This document shows positions 1-8,301 of a stretch of 24,906 nucleotides of DNA, piece by piece. Position 1 is the first letter of the stretch; each line of letters begins with the position of its first letter. Source of the DNA: Fusarium oxysporum f. sp. lycopersici 4287 (Eukaryota; Ascomycota; Sordariomycetes; Hypocreales; Nectriaceae); assembly GCF_000149955.1 (NCBI RefSeq), contig NC_030989.1:39358-64263 (forward strand). The letters are read 5' to 3'. The notes under the pieces were generated by a model. The model had not been told where the DNA came from and made no database searches. It saw nothing but the letters and a program-made list of their open reading frames with translations. The position numbers and the translations under genes were made by a program.

Positions 1-598
1 CTCGTCTTTGCAGAGAGACAGTCGATTCCATAGAACTTTTGTCTGAGATACTGTTCATGAGATGATAGTTGCTTTGAGACCCGAAGTAGTGCAGCTGTCC
101 ATCGTCGCCAATATTGAAACGCCCCATGAGTCCCGTCAGTGCAGATAGTAGATTTTGATCCCCACTGTCGTCAATAGAGTCAAAGGACATTATCATGCTA
201 GCATCTTCACTGTCTGCTGTAAATTGTGAGGCCGACATCTCATTCCTTGAGCTTAGTTGCTCCTCCAGGCAGCGTATTCGACCTTCCAAAGCTTGAACAT
301 AGGCTTTACTGGGAGGTCTGTGACCTGGTCAGTCTCCCACGGCTTTATCCAAACGGTCAAGAAATAGCCTTACTTGCGCTTGTTATCAGTAAAATTGTAT
401 TCACATGAAATTGCTTTAGCTGTGCAAGAGGTACAGACAGGTAACGCTCCATCGCACTATCGGGTTATGAGACTAGGCACTGCGGGAAAAAGAACTGGTT
501 ACGTCATGACTTACCCGTATCCGCTTTTGGCGACAAGGAAGGCAGGCAACAGACACTCTCTGCCTCACCCTTTTCTCGCCAGGATTGACATTAGACAT
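1..598 (-). CDS. Zn2Cys6 transcription factor, N-terminal part (runs off left edge)
   Basis: This is the first part of a fungal binuclear zinc-cluster regulator. I assembled three exons by eye: 598-515, 456-374 and 317-<1. The introns are 514-457 (58 bp, GTAAGTC donor, acceptor GATAG) and 373-318 (56 bp, GTAAGGC donor, CTGAC branch, acceptor CACAG). The joined frame starts MSNVNPGEKRV and gives a canonical cluster: C19-X2-C22-X6-C29-X6-C36-X2-C39-X6-C46, containing CLPCRQKRIRC. Basic linker KRKPPSKAYVQ and a short coiled-coil-like stretch (ALEGRIRCLEEQL) follow. Next comes LTGLMGRFNIGDDGQLHYFG, a stretch typical of these regulators just before the middle homology region. No lesion is visible in the part seen. 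It is divergent from the oxidoreductase at 1037, and the shared promoter carries two palindromes that it might bind (inference). The rest of the protein lies outside the window. Confidence 0.9.
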
Positions 599-713
599 GA
601 GATGCTGTAATGCTGCAGGTAACGATTGCAGGTTCTATGATCAGTGGAAGTTTCAGTCATCAGTTGGCAGTTGTGGGGCGGGACGATTTGACAATGAATA
701 ATCACGTGGGTCC

Positions 714-730
714 CGGATAAGCAGTATCCT
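714..730. promoter_or_regulatory. Palindrome copy 1, CGGATA-N5-TATCCT
   Basis: CGGATA, a 5-bp spacer (AGCAG), then TATCCT. This is one mismatch from a perfect inverted repeat. Inverted CGG triplets are the usual target type of dimeric Zn2Cys6 proteins. The centre is about 31 bp from the second copy, close to three helical turns. Confidence 0.55.
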
Positions 731-744
731 TTCCTTACCCCGAC

Positions 745-761
745 CGGATAGGCACTATCCG
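745..761. promoter_or_regulatory. Palindrome copy 2, CGGATA-N5-TATCCG
   Basis: This is a perfect inverted repeat: CGGATA, spacer GGCAC, TATCCG. It has the same arms and spacer length as copy 1, which argues for one protein binding both. The divergent Zn2Cys6 gene next to it is the obvious candidate, but that is inference. Confidence 0.6.
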
Positions 762-1036
762 AAGCTAAATTCTAAAAACTCGCATCACCTATTACCATGC
801 TTTTAAAGCAAATGTCATGTCTAGCTTGCCAAATATCGATTACATTAGCATCCATATTTGTGATAGCACAAGTGATGACGAATTGGACAATTAAATGCGT
901 ATTCGTTAACGTTGTACAACTCCGTGCATATAAATCGCGTTTCGTCGCCCACAAGGGCCCTGTCATCTTATTCTTCTCCTGAGCCAACGCATACCTACAT
1001 CATCTTTTACTCGTCTACCATTGACCGCAAATAAAT

Positions 1037-2127
1037 ATGTCGACTCAGCAAGTTTTTCGTTTGCATCAGCGTACCTCGGTACAGGATCTTACCATTCACA
1101 CGGAAAGCATCCCGGAGCCCGCTGCCCATGAGGTTCTAATCCAGGTCCGAACAGTGGCTCTTAACTTCCGAGATTTCGCCGTGGCTACTGGAAAATATCC
1201 CTTCCCAGTTAAGGACGACGTTATTCCTGGTTCTGACATGGCTGGAGAAGTTGTTTGCACCGGCAATAAAGTTGAAGGTTTTGCCAAAGGAGACAGAGTC
1301 ATTGCACCATTCGATTTGAGTGCACTATATGGAGCGATACCAGACTGGAACCACAGTCTTGGCGGCTGCTACGACGGTGTATTACGAGAGTATATTACTC
1401 TTCCAGGTTCCGCACTCGTCAAAGTTCCTGTCGAATCTTTGCTAAGCTATGCAGAACTGTCTGCGATTGTTTGTACAGGCACTACTGCTTGGAATGCGCT
1501 GTATGGCAACAATCCTCTGAAGCCTGGCCAAACCGTTCTTTTTCTAGGTAAATAGAATTACGCAAGATAAGACAACCATCTACTGACTTCTACTTAGGCA
1601 CTGGAGGTGTTTCAATTACTGGTTTGATTCTTGCTAAGGCAGCTGGGGCCAGGACCATAATTACATCCTCATCTGACTCCAAGCTGGAGTATGTCAAGGC
1701 TAAGTGGGGTGCGGATTATACCATTAACTACAAGAATAATCCCAAGTGGTCTGAGGAAATTCTCAAAATCACACAAGGTCACGGAGCTGATCATATTTTT
1801 GAGAACGGAGGCGCTGGTACTATCGCTGAAAGCATTAATTCTGTCGCTTACGGTGGCTGCATTTCTGTCATTGGCTTTCTGGCCTCATGCGCTCAGGATA
1901 AGATGCCTGACGTCGCTGCCCTCGCTCTTTCGAAAGGTGCCGTGATAAGGGGCATCATGGTTGGATCCAAGCAGCAGTTGGAGGAGGTCACACGGTTTGT
2001 GACTACTAACAATCTACGGCTTCCGGTTGAAAAAGAGTTTGGCTTTAGTAGGGAAAGTGTTCTGGCAGCTTTTGAGTACTTGACGAGTGGTCAGCACGTT
2101 GGAAAGATTTCTATTACTGTAAACTAG
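1037..2127 (+). CDS. MDR-superfamily NAD(P)-dependent oxidoreductase (quinone-oxidoreductase-like)
   Basis: Two exons, 1037-1547 and 1598-2127, encode 346 aa. The 50-bp intron has donor GTAAAT and acceptor CTTAG and restores the nucleotide-binding motif LFLGTGGVS at the junction. The N-terminal GroES-like domain contains ALNFRDFAVATGKYP, PGSDMAGEV and KGDRVIAPF. A Rossmann domain follows, with AKWGADYTINYK and GADHIFENGG. The conserved zinc-ligand pattern of classical alcohol dehydrogenases is not evident, so a zinc-independent quinone or enone reductase-like enzyme is more likely than a true alcohol dehydrogenase. The length is normal for the family and the frame is intact. The substrate is unknown. 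It is divergent from the Zn2Cys6 gene and shares its promoter, so regulation by that factor is plausible but not shown. Confidence 0.92.
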
Positions 2128-2882
2128 AGATATTTGTTGCGTGTTATCGCCAGAGCAGCTCTGGCAAACAGCCTGGCTGACCAAAAAGTACCAATCCTGG
2201 ATGAAACAGACCACGAGGACGCCTCAACGCCACTGGGAAATATGACGCTATCCGACAAGGGACAAAACAAACCAACTTCAGTCATTCAATTATGTATAAA
2301 TATAGAACTTCAAAGCACGTTCGAAATCCCTGATTAGTTGTAACAGGCCTCAAATTCGCTTCCCCAGCAAGGGGCTGTAAGCATGGTAATTATAATATGC
2401 CCGACCAAATAAAATTATTTAAGGCCTACTCTGGGACGGGTATGGCCATGTAATAGACTCTATCGACTACTTGGTGATGGTAATATAAGTAAAGCATCGT
2501 TTCTACCTATGTGTAGTTAAATATAAAACATAATTACTTAAAAAATATAACTTTCATACAAAGGTGCTAGGATTAGGTTTATTTATTATTAATAAGATTA
2601 AGTCCCGGTCTCTAATCTGGGTATTATTCTGGCTAAATAAATATATAAGGTTAGTAAAATTATATAGCAGTTATAGGTAGTATATGGGCTATTCCTGTTA
2701 ACCAGTGGTACTATGTAATCGAGCCTGATTATATTATTCCGCAAGGGGTTTAGGCTAAACGAGCCTCGGATTAGGAAGAAGCCGATTACGTGACTAAAAG
2801 GAGTCTCAAATAGGATTAGTCTAAGGCAATAAGCCCAAGAAGAGGAGTAATAAGATGTTTAAAAAATGATCAGATAGATTAA
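2128..2882. other. Gene-free region, AT-rich and RIP-like from about 2340
   Basis: The first 200 bp are ordinary 3' flank of the oxidoreductase. From about 2340 to 2880 the sequence is strongly AT-rich, full of TpA steps and stop codons in all frames, with a few GC-richer islands such as around 2740-2800. This is the look of repeat DNA mutated by RIP, but I recognise no transposon protein or terminal repeat. It directly abuts the broken 3' end of the aldoxime dehydratase pseudogene. Confidence 0.5.
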
Positions 2883-3824
2883 TCAAGGAGAACCAAGCTG
2901 TAACCGGTTCAACAATCGCCTACTATTATTTTGGCCTTTACTATCACGCATCTCTCCACCAGGCCCATAAATCTCTATCCACCGCTTTCGAAGCTTGACG
3001 TGGACTCTGTGAATTCTGCCGACCCGCTCAAACTTGCTCATGTCCTGCCAGCAAAACATCTCGATCTTCCTTTTATGGTTCAAGTTGATTGGGGTCCCAG
3101 TTTTGAACGTTCCATAGTCTGAGACATGACCCATCCGCACATCGAAGAGTCCGTTGGCAGTGGTATACTCTGCTAGGTAGCCCATCCAGCCAGTAACTAG
3201 CGCGTCGAACTCTTCGAACCACAAGGCCTTCAATTCAGCAGACATGCCCGCATGGTCTTGGCCTTCGACTAGAAAGCAGATGTTGTTCAATAAGTTAATG
3301 GCAGTTGTTCTGCCAAAACAAATAGTTGTTGTCTCTGGCACTCGTGGAGGCATCTCCTCCAACGAAGAGGCCAACTTATCACCCAAATTCACGTCGGGTA
3401 TACGATGCCGAACGCAGCCCCAATATCCGATCTTGTCACCAAATGGCTCCAACTCTCCAACACCGTTCATTCTATTTTTCAACTCAGCAGTGCACGCGTT
3501 TTCCACACGATTGGCAGTAGCTGTAAGGATCCCTCTCCATATGCCTACGTCTGCTAAGAGTTCATCGCAAAACTCTTTCACAACAGGCGATGACCACCAC
3601 TTTGCATGGGATTCTGGCCACCAATAAGAGAGCCAGATCTGGGTGCTCATCTCATTAGTACCTGGGACTGTGATGCGATCAAGGTGAGCCCGTCCAGTGA
3701 TGAGCTGCTCGACCTTTTGAATGAGATCCAGCTACTAGCCGCTTAGGCTTTAGCCATGTTATTGAATGCCATATATTCCGTAGATAACCTTGTCTCCCGG
3801 TTGGAATTTGGCTCGGTAAAACAT
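2883..3824 (-). pseudogene. Haem-containing aldoxime dehydratase (Oxd family), decayed copy
   Basis: One frame runs from an ATG at 3824 to 2883. It reads like the Oxd family, which dehydrates aldoximes to nitriles on ferrous haem. Recognisable blocks are DKVIYGIYGIQ near the start, STQIWLSYW, WWSSP, IGYWGCVRHRIP and RIHRVHVKL. By my alignment to the Rhodococcus enzyme OxdRE, the haem-ligand His299 and the Arg178 positions are kept. The Ser219 position (RSGQDW) reads VEGQDH here. Codons 22, 25, 30 and 31 are TAA, TAA, TAG and TAG (3759-3761, 3750-3752, 3735-3737, 3732-3734), inside conserved-length coding sequence with no usable intron. Near 2990 the frame shifts, and the region that should hold His320 is not recognisable. 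The family is about 350 aa; about 313 codons remain. A TATAAATA lies at 3941-3948, on the minus strand. Not expected to be functional. Confidence 0.82.
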
Positions 3825-4156
3825 GCTGATGAGATTTAAAAATCAAGGGGTTTCCTGAAGTGGTACTCAGAGAGCGAGGCGCCTTCGTACAAGGTAAAGG
3901 AAATTGACTGTGATCAGAACAGCGATGGAACACCTCTTTGTATTTATAGCACAGAGGTAGGCAAAATGGCTTATTCAAGGTCACTTTATACCTAGTTACA
4001 GTTTCACATTACCTTTCTTCAACTGCGCTTCGCCGCACCTATACGTTCGAAGCTTGCTGCAAGTCAAGGTATTCAGCCCAACGCCACCAGGTAACTGGGA
4101 TATCAATTACCCAAAGCCGTATTAATCAGTTATCGGATGGCTATGGCGAAGGACTC

Positions 4157-4166
4157 ATTCCGGAAT
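4157..4166. promoter_or_regulatory. Palindrome ATTCCGGAAT
   Basis: This is a perfect 10-bp palindrome in the divergent promoter. It shares ATTCCG with four other sites in the same region (4220, 4465, 4499, 4535). Confidence 0.35.
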
Positions 4167-4334
4167 TGAGAACTTTTGTTAACATTGGGCTCTCAGGACG
4201 AGCTATTAGCGCAGATCTCATTCCGAAAACCAGATCAACGAGACAAAGAACCGAGACACTCATCCAGAATTTGGCCTGGCTCTTTCACGATGGCACGTGA
4301 GGACGGCACTGTAGATGACAGTTTCTCACTGTTG

Positions 4335-4355
4335 ACCCCAGATTTGTTGTGGGGT
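4335..4355. promoter_or_regulatory. Opposed CreA-like sites, ACCCCA-N9-TGGGGT
   Basis: The inverted repeat is ACCCCA (4335-4340) and TGGGGT (4350-4355). CTGGGG (minus strand, 4336-4341) and GTGGGG (4349-4354) both fit SYGGRG, the consensus of the carbon catabolite repressor CreA in aspergilli. The consensus is short, so chance occurrence is possible. Confidence 0.35.
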
Positions 4356-4363
4356 AAAGGGTC

Positions 4364-4382
4364 GACTCGACTTAGACGAGTC
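4364..4382. repeat. Inverted repeat GACTCG-N7-CGAGTC
   Basis: Perfect 6-bp arms with a 7-bp spacer, just downstream of the CreA-like pair. It could be an operator for a dimeric regulator. No specific factor is recognised. Confidence 0.35.
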
Positions 4383-4494
4383 AGGGTGGCAAAGCTTGTT
4401 ATGACGCTAAACTGGCTTTGGGTTTATTGATTACTCGACCCTGATTGTGATTGGAGGAGAACCATCGGAATGAGATAAGAACCCTGGTATTATC

Positions 4495-4541
4495 GTTGAT
4501 TCCGAGATCTGCATGAGATCGATTGATAGAGTTGATTCCGA
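4495..4541. promoter_or_regulatory. Direct repeat of GTTGATTCCGA
   Basis: The 11-mer GTTGATTCCGA occurs at 4495-4505 and 4531-4541, 36 bp apart. The core ATTCCGA also occurs at 4220-4226, and its reverse complement TCGGAAT at 4465-4471. The sites lie 113-190 bp upstream of the nitrilase ATG, suitable for an activator. The nearby regulator at 5828-7962 is a candidate binder (inference). Confidence 0.45.
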
Positions 4542-4653
4542 CATTCCATCGCAGGTGACATATCGCGGGGGAATTTATAATTGATGGCTTATCGAAATCC
4601 ATTCGTTGTACAAGCAAGAACAAAACTCACTTCTTCTTATCAATATTCTCACA

Positions 4654-5715
4654 ATGCTTTCCAAATGCAAAGTAGCTGCTATCCAGGCCGAACCATGCTG
4701 GAACGACTTGAAAGGGAGCATTGCCAAAACAATCGGACTTATCCAAGAGGCTGCTGGTAAGGGCGCCACTGTCATTGGTTTCCCCGAGATCTTTATCCCT
4801 GGTTACCCATGGTAAGTCTAGATCTCGTGGAGCAAAGATGGTCAATTAACGAGGTGCTTCTAGGACAATTTGGGCAAATTCGCCAGTCAGCAATGCTGCA
4901 TTTATGAGCGAGTACTTTAAGAATTCCCTGGAGAAGGAGTCTGAGGAAATGGAACAAATTAAAACAGCTGTTCGCGAAGCTGGGGTGTTCATTGTGATTG
5001 GATACAGCGAAAGATATCAAGGCTCCCTCTATATTTCCCAGGTAGGTCGTCTGCTTCTATTGCTGCTAGTGAAAGGTTACTCACTCCTGTATAGTCCTTT
5101 ATCGATGAGACCGGTACTATTGTTCTTCATCGACGAAAGATCAAGCCAACCCACGTTGAGAGAGCATACTGGGGAGACGGGCAGGCCAATTCCGTCAAAG
5201 CTGTTGCACCCTCCTCGTTCGGTAACATCGGCGGGTTGAACTGTTGGGAGCACACCCAGCCTCTGCTACGCTACTACCAGTACTCTCAAAACTTAGATAT
5301 CCAGGTGTCCAGCTGGCCTCTTTGCTGGGATGCCTTGGAGGGCCAACCTTGGCCGTATCACTTGACGCCGCCTGCTTGCAACAGGTTCTCACAGGTCATG
5401 GCGATGGAAGGCGCCTGCTATGTCTTGGTCTGCTCCCAAGTACTGACAGAAGACAGTAAGGCAAAGACAGGGTTAGAAAGGTTTGACTACGCCAGAGCCC
5501 CAGGTGGTGGTTTCAGCATGATCTACGGGCCCGATGGCTCTGAGCTGTGCAAACCTTTGGGACCTGGAGAAGAGGGCATTCTATATGCCGATGTTGACCT
5601 TTCATTCCGGGGCATGATGCAGCAGAATCTCGATCTGGTGGGACACTATTCACGGCCCGACTTGTTGAGTCTTAATGTGACAACAGAGACTGCCGTTCCG
5701 ATCCGTCATAAGTGA
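4654..5715 (+). CDS. Nitrilase (carbon-nitrogen hydrolase superfamily)
   Basis: Three exons, 4654-4811, 4864-5041 and 5095-5715, encode 318 aa. The introns are 52 bp (GTAAGT...TCTAG) and 53 bp (GTAGGT...TATAG). The start is the ATG opening [14 protein letters not shown]; the open frame further upstream has no ATG. The catalytic triad is visible: Glu45 in [11 protein letters not shown], Lys127 in [12 protein letters not shown] and Cys162 in [10 protein letters not shown]. Family signatures YWGDGQANS and VSSWP are also present. It should hydrolyse a nitrile to the carboxylic acid and ammonia; the substrate is unknown. The length is slightly below the usual 330-350 aa, with a short C-terminal tail. 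It sits back to back with an aldoxime dehydratase relic, whose product would be its substrate. A bacterial-type arrangement of consecutive aldoxime-nitrile steps is therefore likely ancestral here. The frame is intact, unlike its neighbours. Confidence 0.94.
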
Positions 5716-5827
5716 CACGTATGGCCATGCCTACGGGAGAAGAGGAGGAGAGAGTGTCACTATTTATATACCATAGTAATGAATGCATAGTTTTAAATCT
5801 ATCACTATGATACAATGATAAAACTGG

Positions 5828-7962
5828 CTAGAAGAATGTAAAGTTTTCGCAGTTACCAAGAATATGGCTCAGGTTGTTAAACAATGACGGGTCAGTGTCT
5901 GCCCAGGTGGTCTCTGCAGTATCTAGGTCAAATAGACCGATTGGGATATTCGATGCCGTTGGAAGACCATTCAGTGAGATGGGGTCCCCTGTGAAGTTTG
6001 TCGCAAGTGCTGCTTCTGGGAAACCAGAGCCCTGGTTAACTCTCATTGTCCCTGTATCAGGCACTGGCCCGAAGCTCGCCCCGTTTTCCGTGTATCTCTG
6101 CGTTCTCAGTTCGTCAGTCGCTTTCCGTATGGTCTGTAATTTATCCCTCAGACGCCTCGTGATCAAAGATTCCCGTGCCAGTCGGTGGATAAGCTGCGTT
6201 GCAGTAATCACATCTGGGAGACAAGACTTGCTCTGATCGGGACTGGCATAGCAGGCAGCAAGAAGCAACGAAGACAAAGCTGTCTCCAGAAAATGGTTAA
6301 ACGTTTTGTGTTGAGCATGATATATGTCAGTCTCCTTAGCCAGTCTGGCCAACACTTGTATCGAGTCTCGAGCAACCTGGATCATGACTTGAAAGTTTGA
6401 TGTGTCGATGTTGTGAGACCCGAAGCGACTAGCTGCTTTGCGAAGAATAATTGTTCTCATCTGATTAGCTCGCAGATAAAGCATTAATCGTAGCTTAGTC
6501 TCCGCGTTTCTCAGTTGCCACGTTAAATTTATCGTCAATGCCGCGGAATTGCAATCGGCGTGGCAGGTTTTGCTGCCATTGAATAACTCGGAATTGCAAA
6601 TAGTCCTGCGTTGAGCCAGAGTCTTGGAGCCTGGGTGCCAAAGTGCCGAAGAAGAAGCTTCGCACATCTGAGGCTATGCCGCAAAATGAAACCATTTCTT
6701 TGAGATAAGCTAATGAATAGCTGCTGTCGTTCTGTATCATTGTTTAGATTATGTATTAAGCATAGGTATTTGGGGTCATACCATTGGCAGTGATGGTCTG
6801 TTGATTTCCGAGTCTTGGACTGCAAATGGCAGTCCGGTGCCAAAGCTCCATCTTCGATCCAAGGTATATAGAGACCAGAAGAAAGTATCAGAAATCTTGT
6901 CGGCGGTGGCCTCTTCCTCTTGAGAGCTTTGTTCGTGTACAAGTCTCACGATTGTACCAATTGTTCTCCACGCCTCTTTCTCACGATCATTAAGAAAGAA
7001 GAAGATGCACTATGAAAGAACGACGGATTAATGTAAGCACAACGTGCCAGAAAGAATTCACTTACAGCCGAAGCCAATAACGTCAAATCGCCCAAGTCAG
7101 GTGACTGGAGGTGTATTTTGGGAATAGTTGAAACGAAAGCCTCTTCAACAACGGGGCTCGCGATTTCCACAGCCTTTGAGCCTTCGAAGCTTGAAACAAT
7201 CGCCAGTACGAGGAAGGCAATATTTCCAACACCTTCGCTATAAAGACTACTAGATGGCGGGCAATCGAAACCGGACCGTGTTTTTCCATCGATTATCTCA
7301 TGGCTCAACTGATCAATGTCAAGAAAGGGATACATCATGCCGACTTCCTCTTCATAGATTGCAAGAATTCGACACCAGAAACTTTGATCGAGAGCTTCTA
7401 GTGCCCCTCGCGGAGAAATTCTTCCCTGCACGCATAACATGTCCAATTCTCTGGAGACGAAGCCCCCTGGGAAGGGGTTTGCGCTGGAATTGTTGCTTTG
7501 ATAGTCATCTTGAAATAGCTGACGCTCGGTGAGACGTATGAAATCATCGAAATTATCATATGTTAATTCCGAACCTGGAGCCTCTAGGGGCCAGCTCTGC
7601 GCTAGTGAATCCAGGCTTTCTGAGCCATCCTCCATACTTTCTTTCTCTTACTGAACAGTCTCTGGCTCTTGGAGAGGCGCCTTTGCCCTAGTACGTGAGT
7701 TAAGCATCCAGACTCCAAGGTTGCAGAGTGACACGCACGACACAACGGGAAGATCGATAACGTGTCGCACGTGGATAGAGGCATCTTGTGTAGGCTTTAC
7801 GACATCCATTACATGGTTGCTCGCCGCTGCATCTGGTCTTGCGCTGTTGGCATCTCTCGCTGTGGCGCACCTAGTCAGCAGTAGCACATATCCACGACGT
7901 GCAGAAGGTACAGACCAAGCAACGGAAGTGTAACGAGAGCGTCGCTTTTTTTCGGTTACCAT
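5828..7962 (-). pseudogene. Zn2Cys6 transcription factor with frameshift, next to nitrilase
   Basis: The start codon is at 7962. Exon 7962-7916 joins 7859 onward across a 56-bp intron (unusual donor GTCTGT, acceptor CACAG). This gives a zinc cluster with C16, C19, C26, C32, C35 and C42 (ACERCQQRKTRC, PCNGCRKAYTRC). The body is in exons ending at 7066, 7009-6782 and 6731-5828. Their introns are 7065-7010 (GTAAGTG) and 6781-6732 (GTATGA). It carries fungal transcription factor signatures LGDLTLLASA, FWSLYTLDRRWSFGTGLPF and LRLMLYLRANQMRT. Near 6502 the reading frame shifts by one base: removing one C of the CC at 6502-6503 would continue VATEKRETKLRL. I also could not join the zinc cluster to the body (about 7645-7770) without a TAA, so the linker is unresolved. 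It is convergent with the nitrilase, 112 bp apart, and is a plausible former pathway regulator. The frameshift could be a sequencing error. Confidence 0.8.
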
Positions 7963-8301
7963 TGCGTGCGAGCCATTAATACAGAGTGTTTAATAATAAT
8001 GGAATCGAGTCAGGCATGCAGGGAGAGAATAAACCTCGCAATCGCAAATGATTAGACTCTGGTAGTTGGGTTGGAACTACCAATTAAGCGCGACCTCCGA
8101 TTGGCTTGTCTAGCTAACCACGCTACAAGGCATTGGGTTGATGATCTTGAATAAAACTGACCTCTCTAGCACCGAGTATCGCGATAATGACGCAGGGGGA
8201 AACATCCCATCAAGACAAGTATGCTAATGTTCAGGGACGGATAGACGATATAACAGTCAAATATTTGTATTCTACTGATTACGGATGTTGATAACTGTAA
8301 T
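7963..8301. promoter_or_regulatory. Upstream region of the frameshifted regulator
   Basis: This is 339 bp between the regulator start and the permease stop. It holds a perfect inverted repeat at 8060-8082, and ATTGG (CCAAT on the other strand) sequences near 8073 and 8100. No gene is seen. Confidence 0.5.
8060..8082. promoter_or_regulatory. Inverted repeat TGGTAGTT-N7-AACTACCA
   Basis: Perfect 8-bp arms around a 7-bp spacer, about 100 bp upstream of the regulator's ATG. It is longer than most chance repeats in this window. Candidate operator; the binding protein is unknown. Confidence 0.4.

Larger units (their letters stand above)
599..1036. promoter_or_regulatory. Shared divergent promoter of the left regulator and the MDR oxidoreductase
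   Basis: This is 438 bp between two divergent start codons, with no open frame that looks like a gene. A TATA-like TATAAAT at 929-935 sits about 100 bp upstream of the oxidoreductase ATG. Two CGG-type palindromes lie at 714-730 and 745-761. A CACGTG core is present near 702-707. Confidence 0.7.
3825..4653. promoter_or_regulatory. Divergent promoter of aldoxime dehydratase relic and nitrilase
   Basis: This is an 829-bp intergenic region. TATA-like sites are TATAAATA (minus, 3941-3948) for the relic and TTTATAA (4574-4580) for the nitrilase. HGATAR-type motifs, the target of fungal GATA nitrogen regulators, occur at 4130-4135, 4473-4478, 4490-4495, 4524-4529 and 4589-4594. Four of the five lie within about 125 bp near the nitrilase. 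ATTCCGA-type elements, paired CreA-like sites and an inverted repeat are listed separately. No gene is seen here. Confidence 0.6.

Noticed and set aside
3244..3627. Open frame of 127 codons opposite the aldoxime dehydratase relic
   Set aside because: It is the antisense shadow of sequence with clear Oxd similarity on the minus strand.
3732..3770. An intron that would remove the four dehydratase stops
   Set aside because: No GT donor fits. Recognisable family sequence (VIYGIYGIQ) runs up to the stops, and the frame is the same on both sides with roughly the expected length.
4606..4653. Earlier nitrilase start
   Set aside because: The upstream frame opens at TTG, not ATG. The ATG at 4654 begins the conserved KVAAIQAEP sequence.
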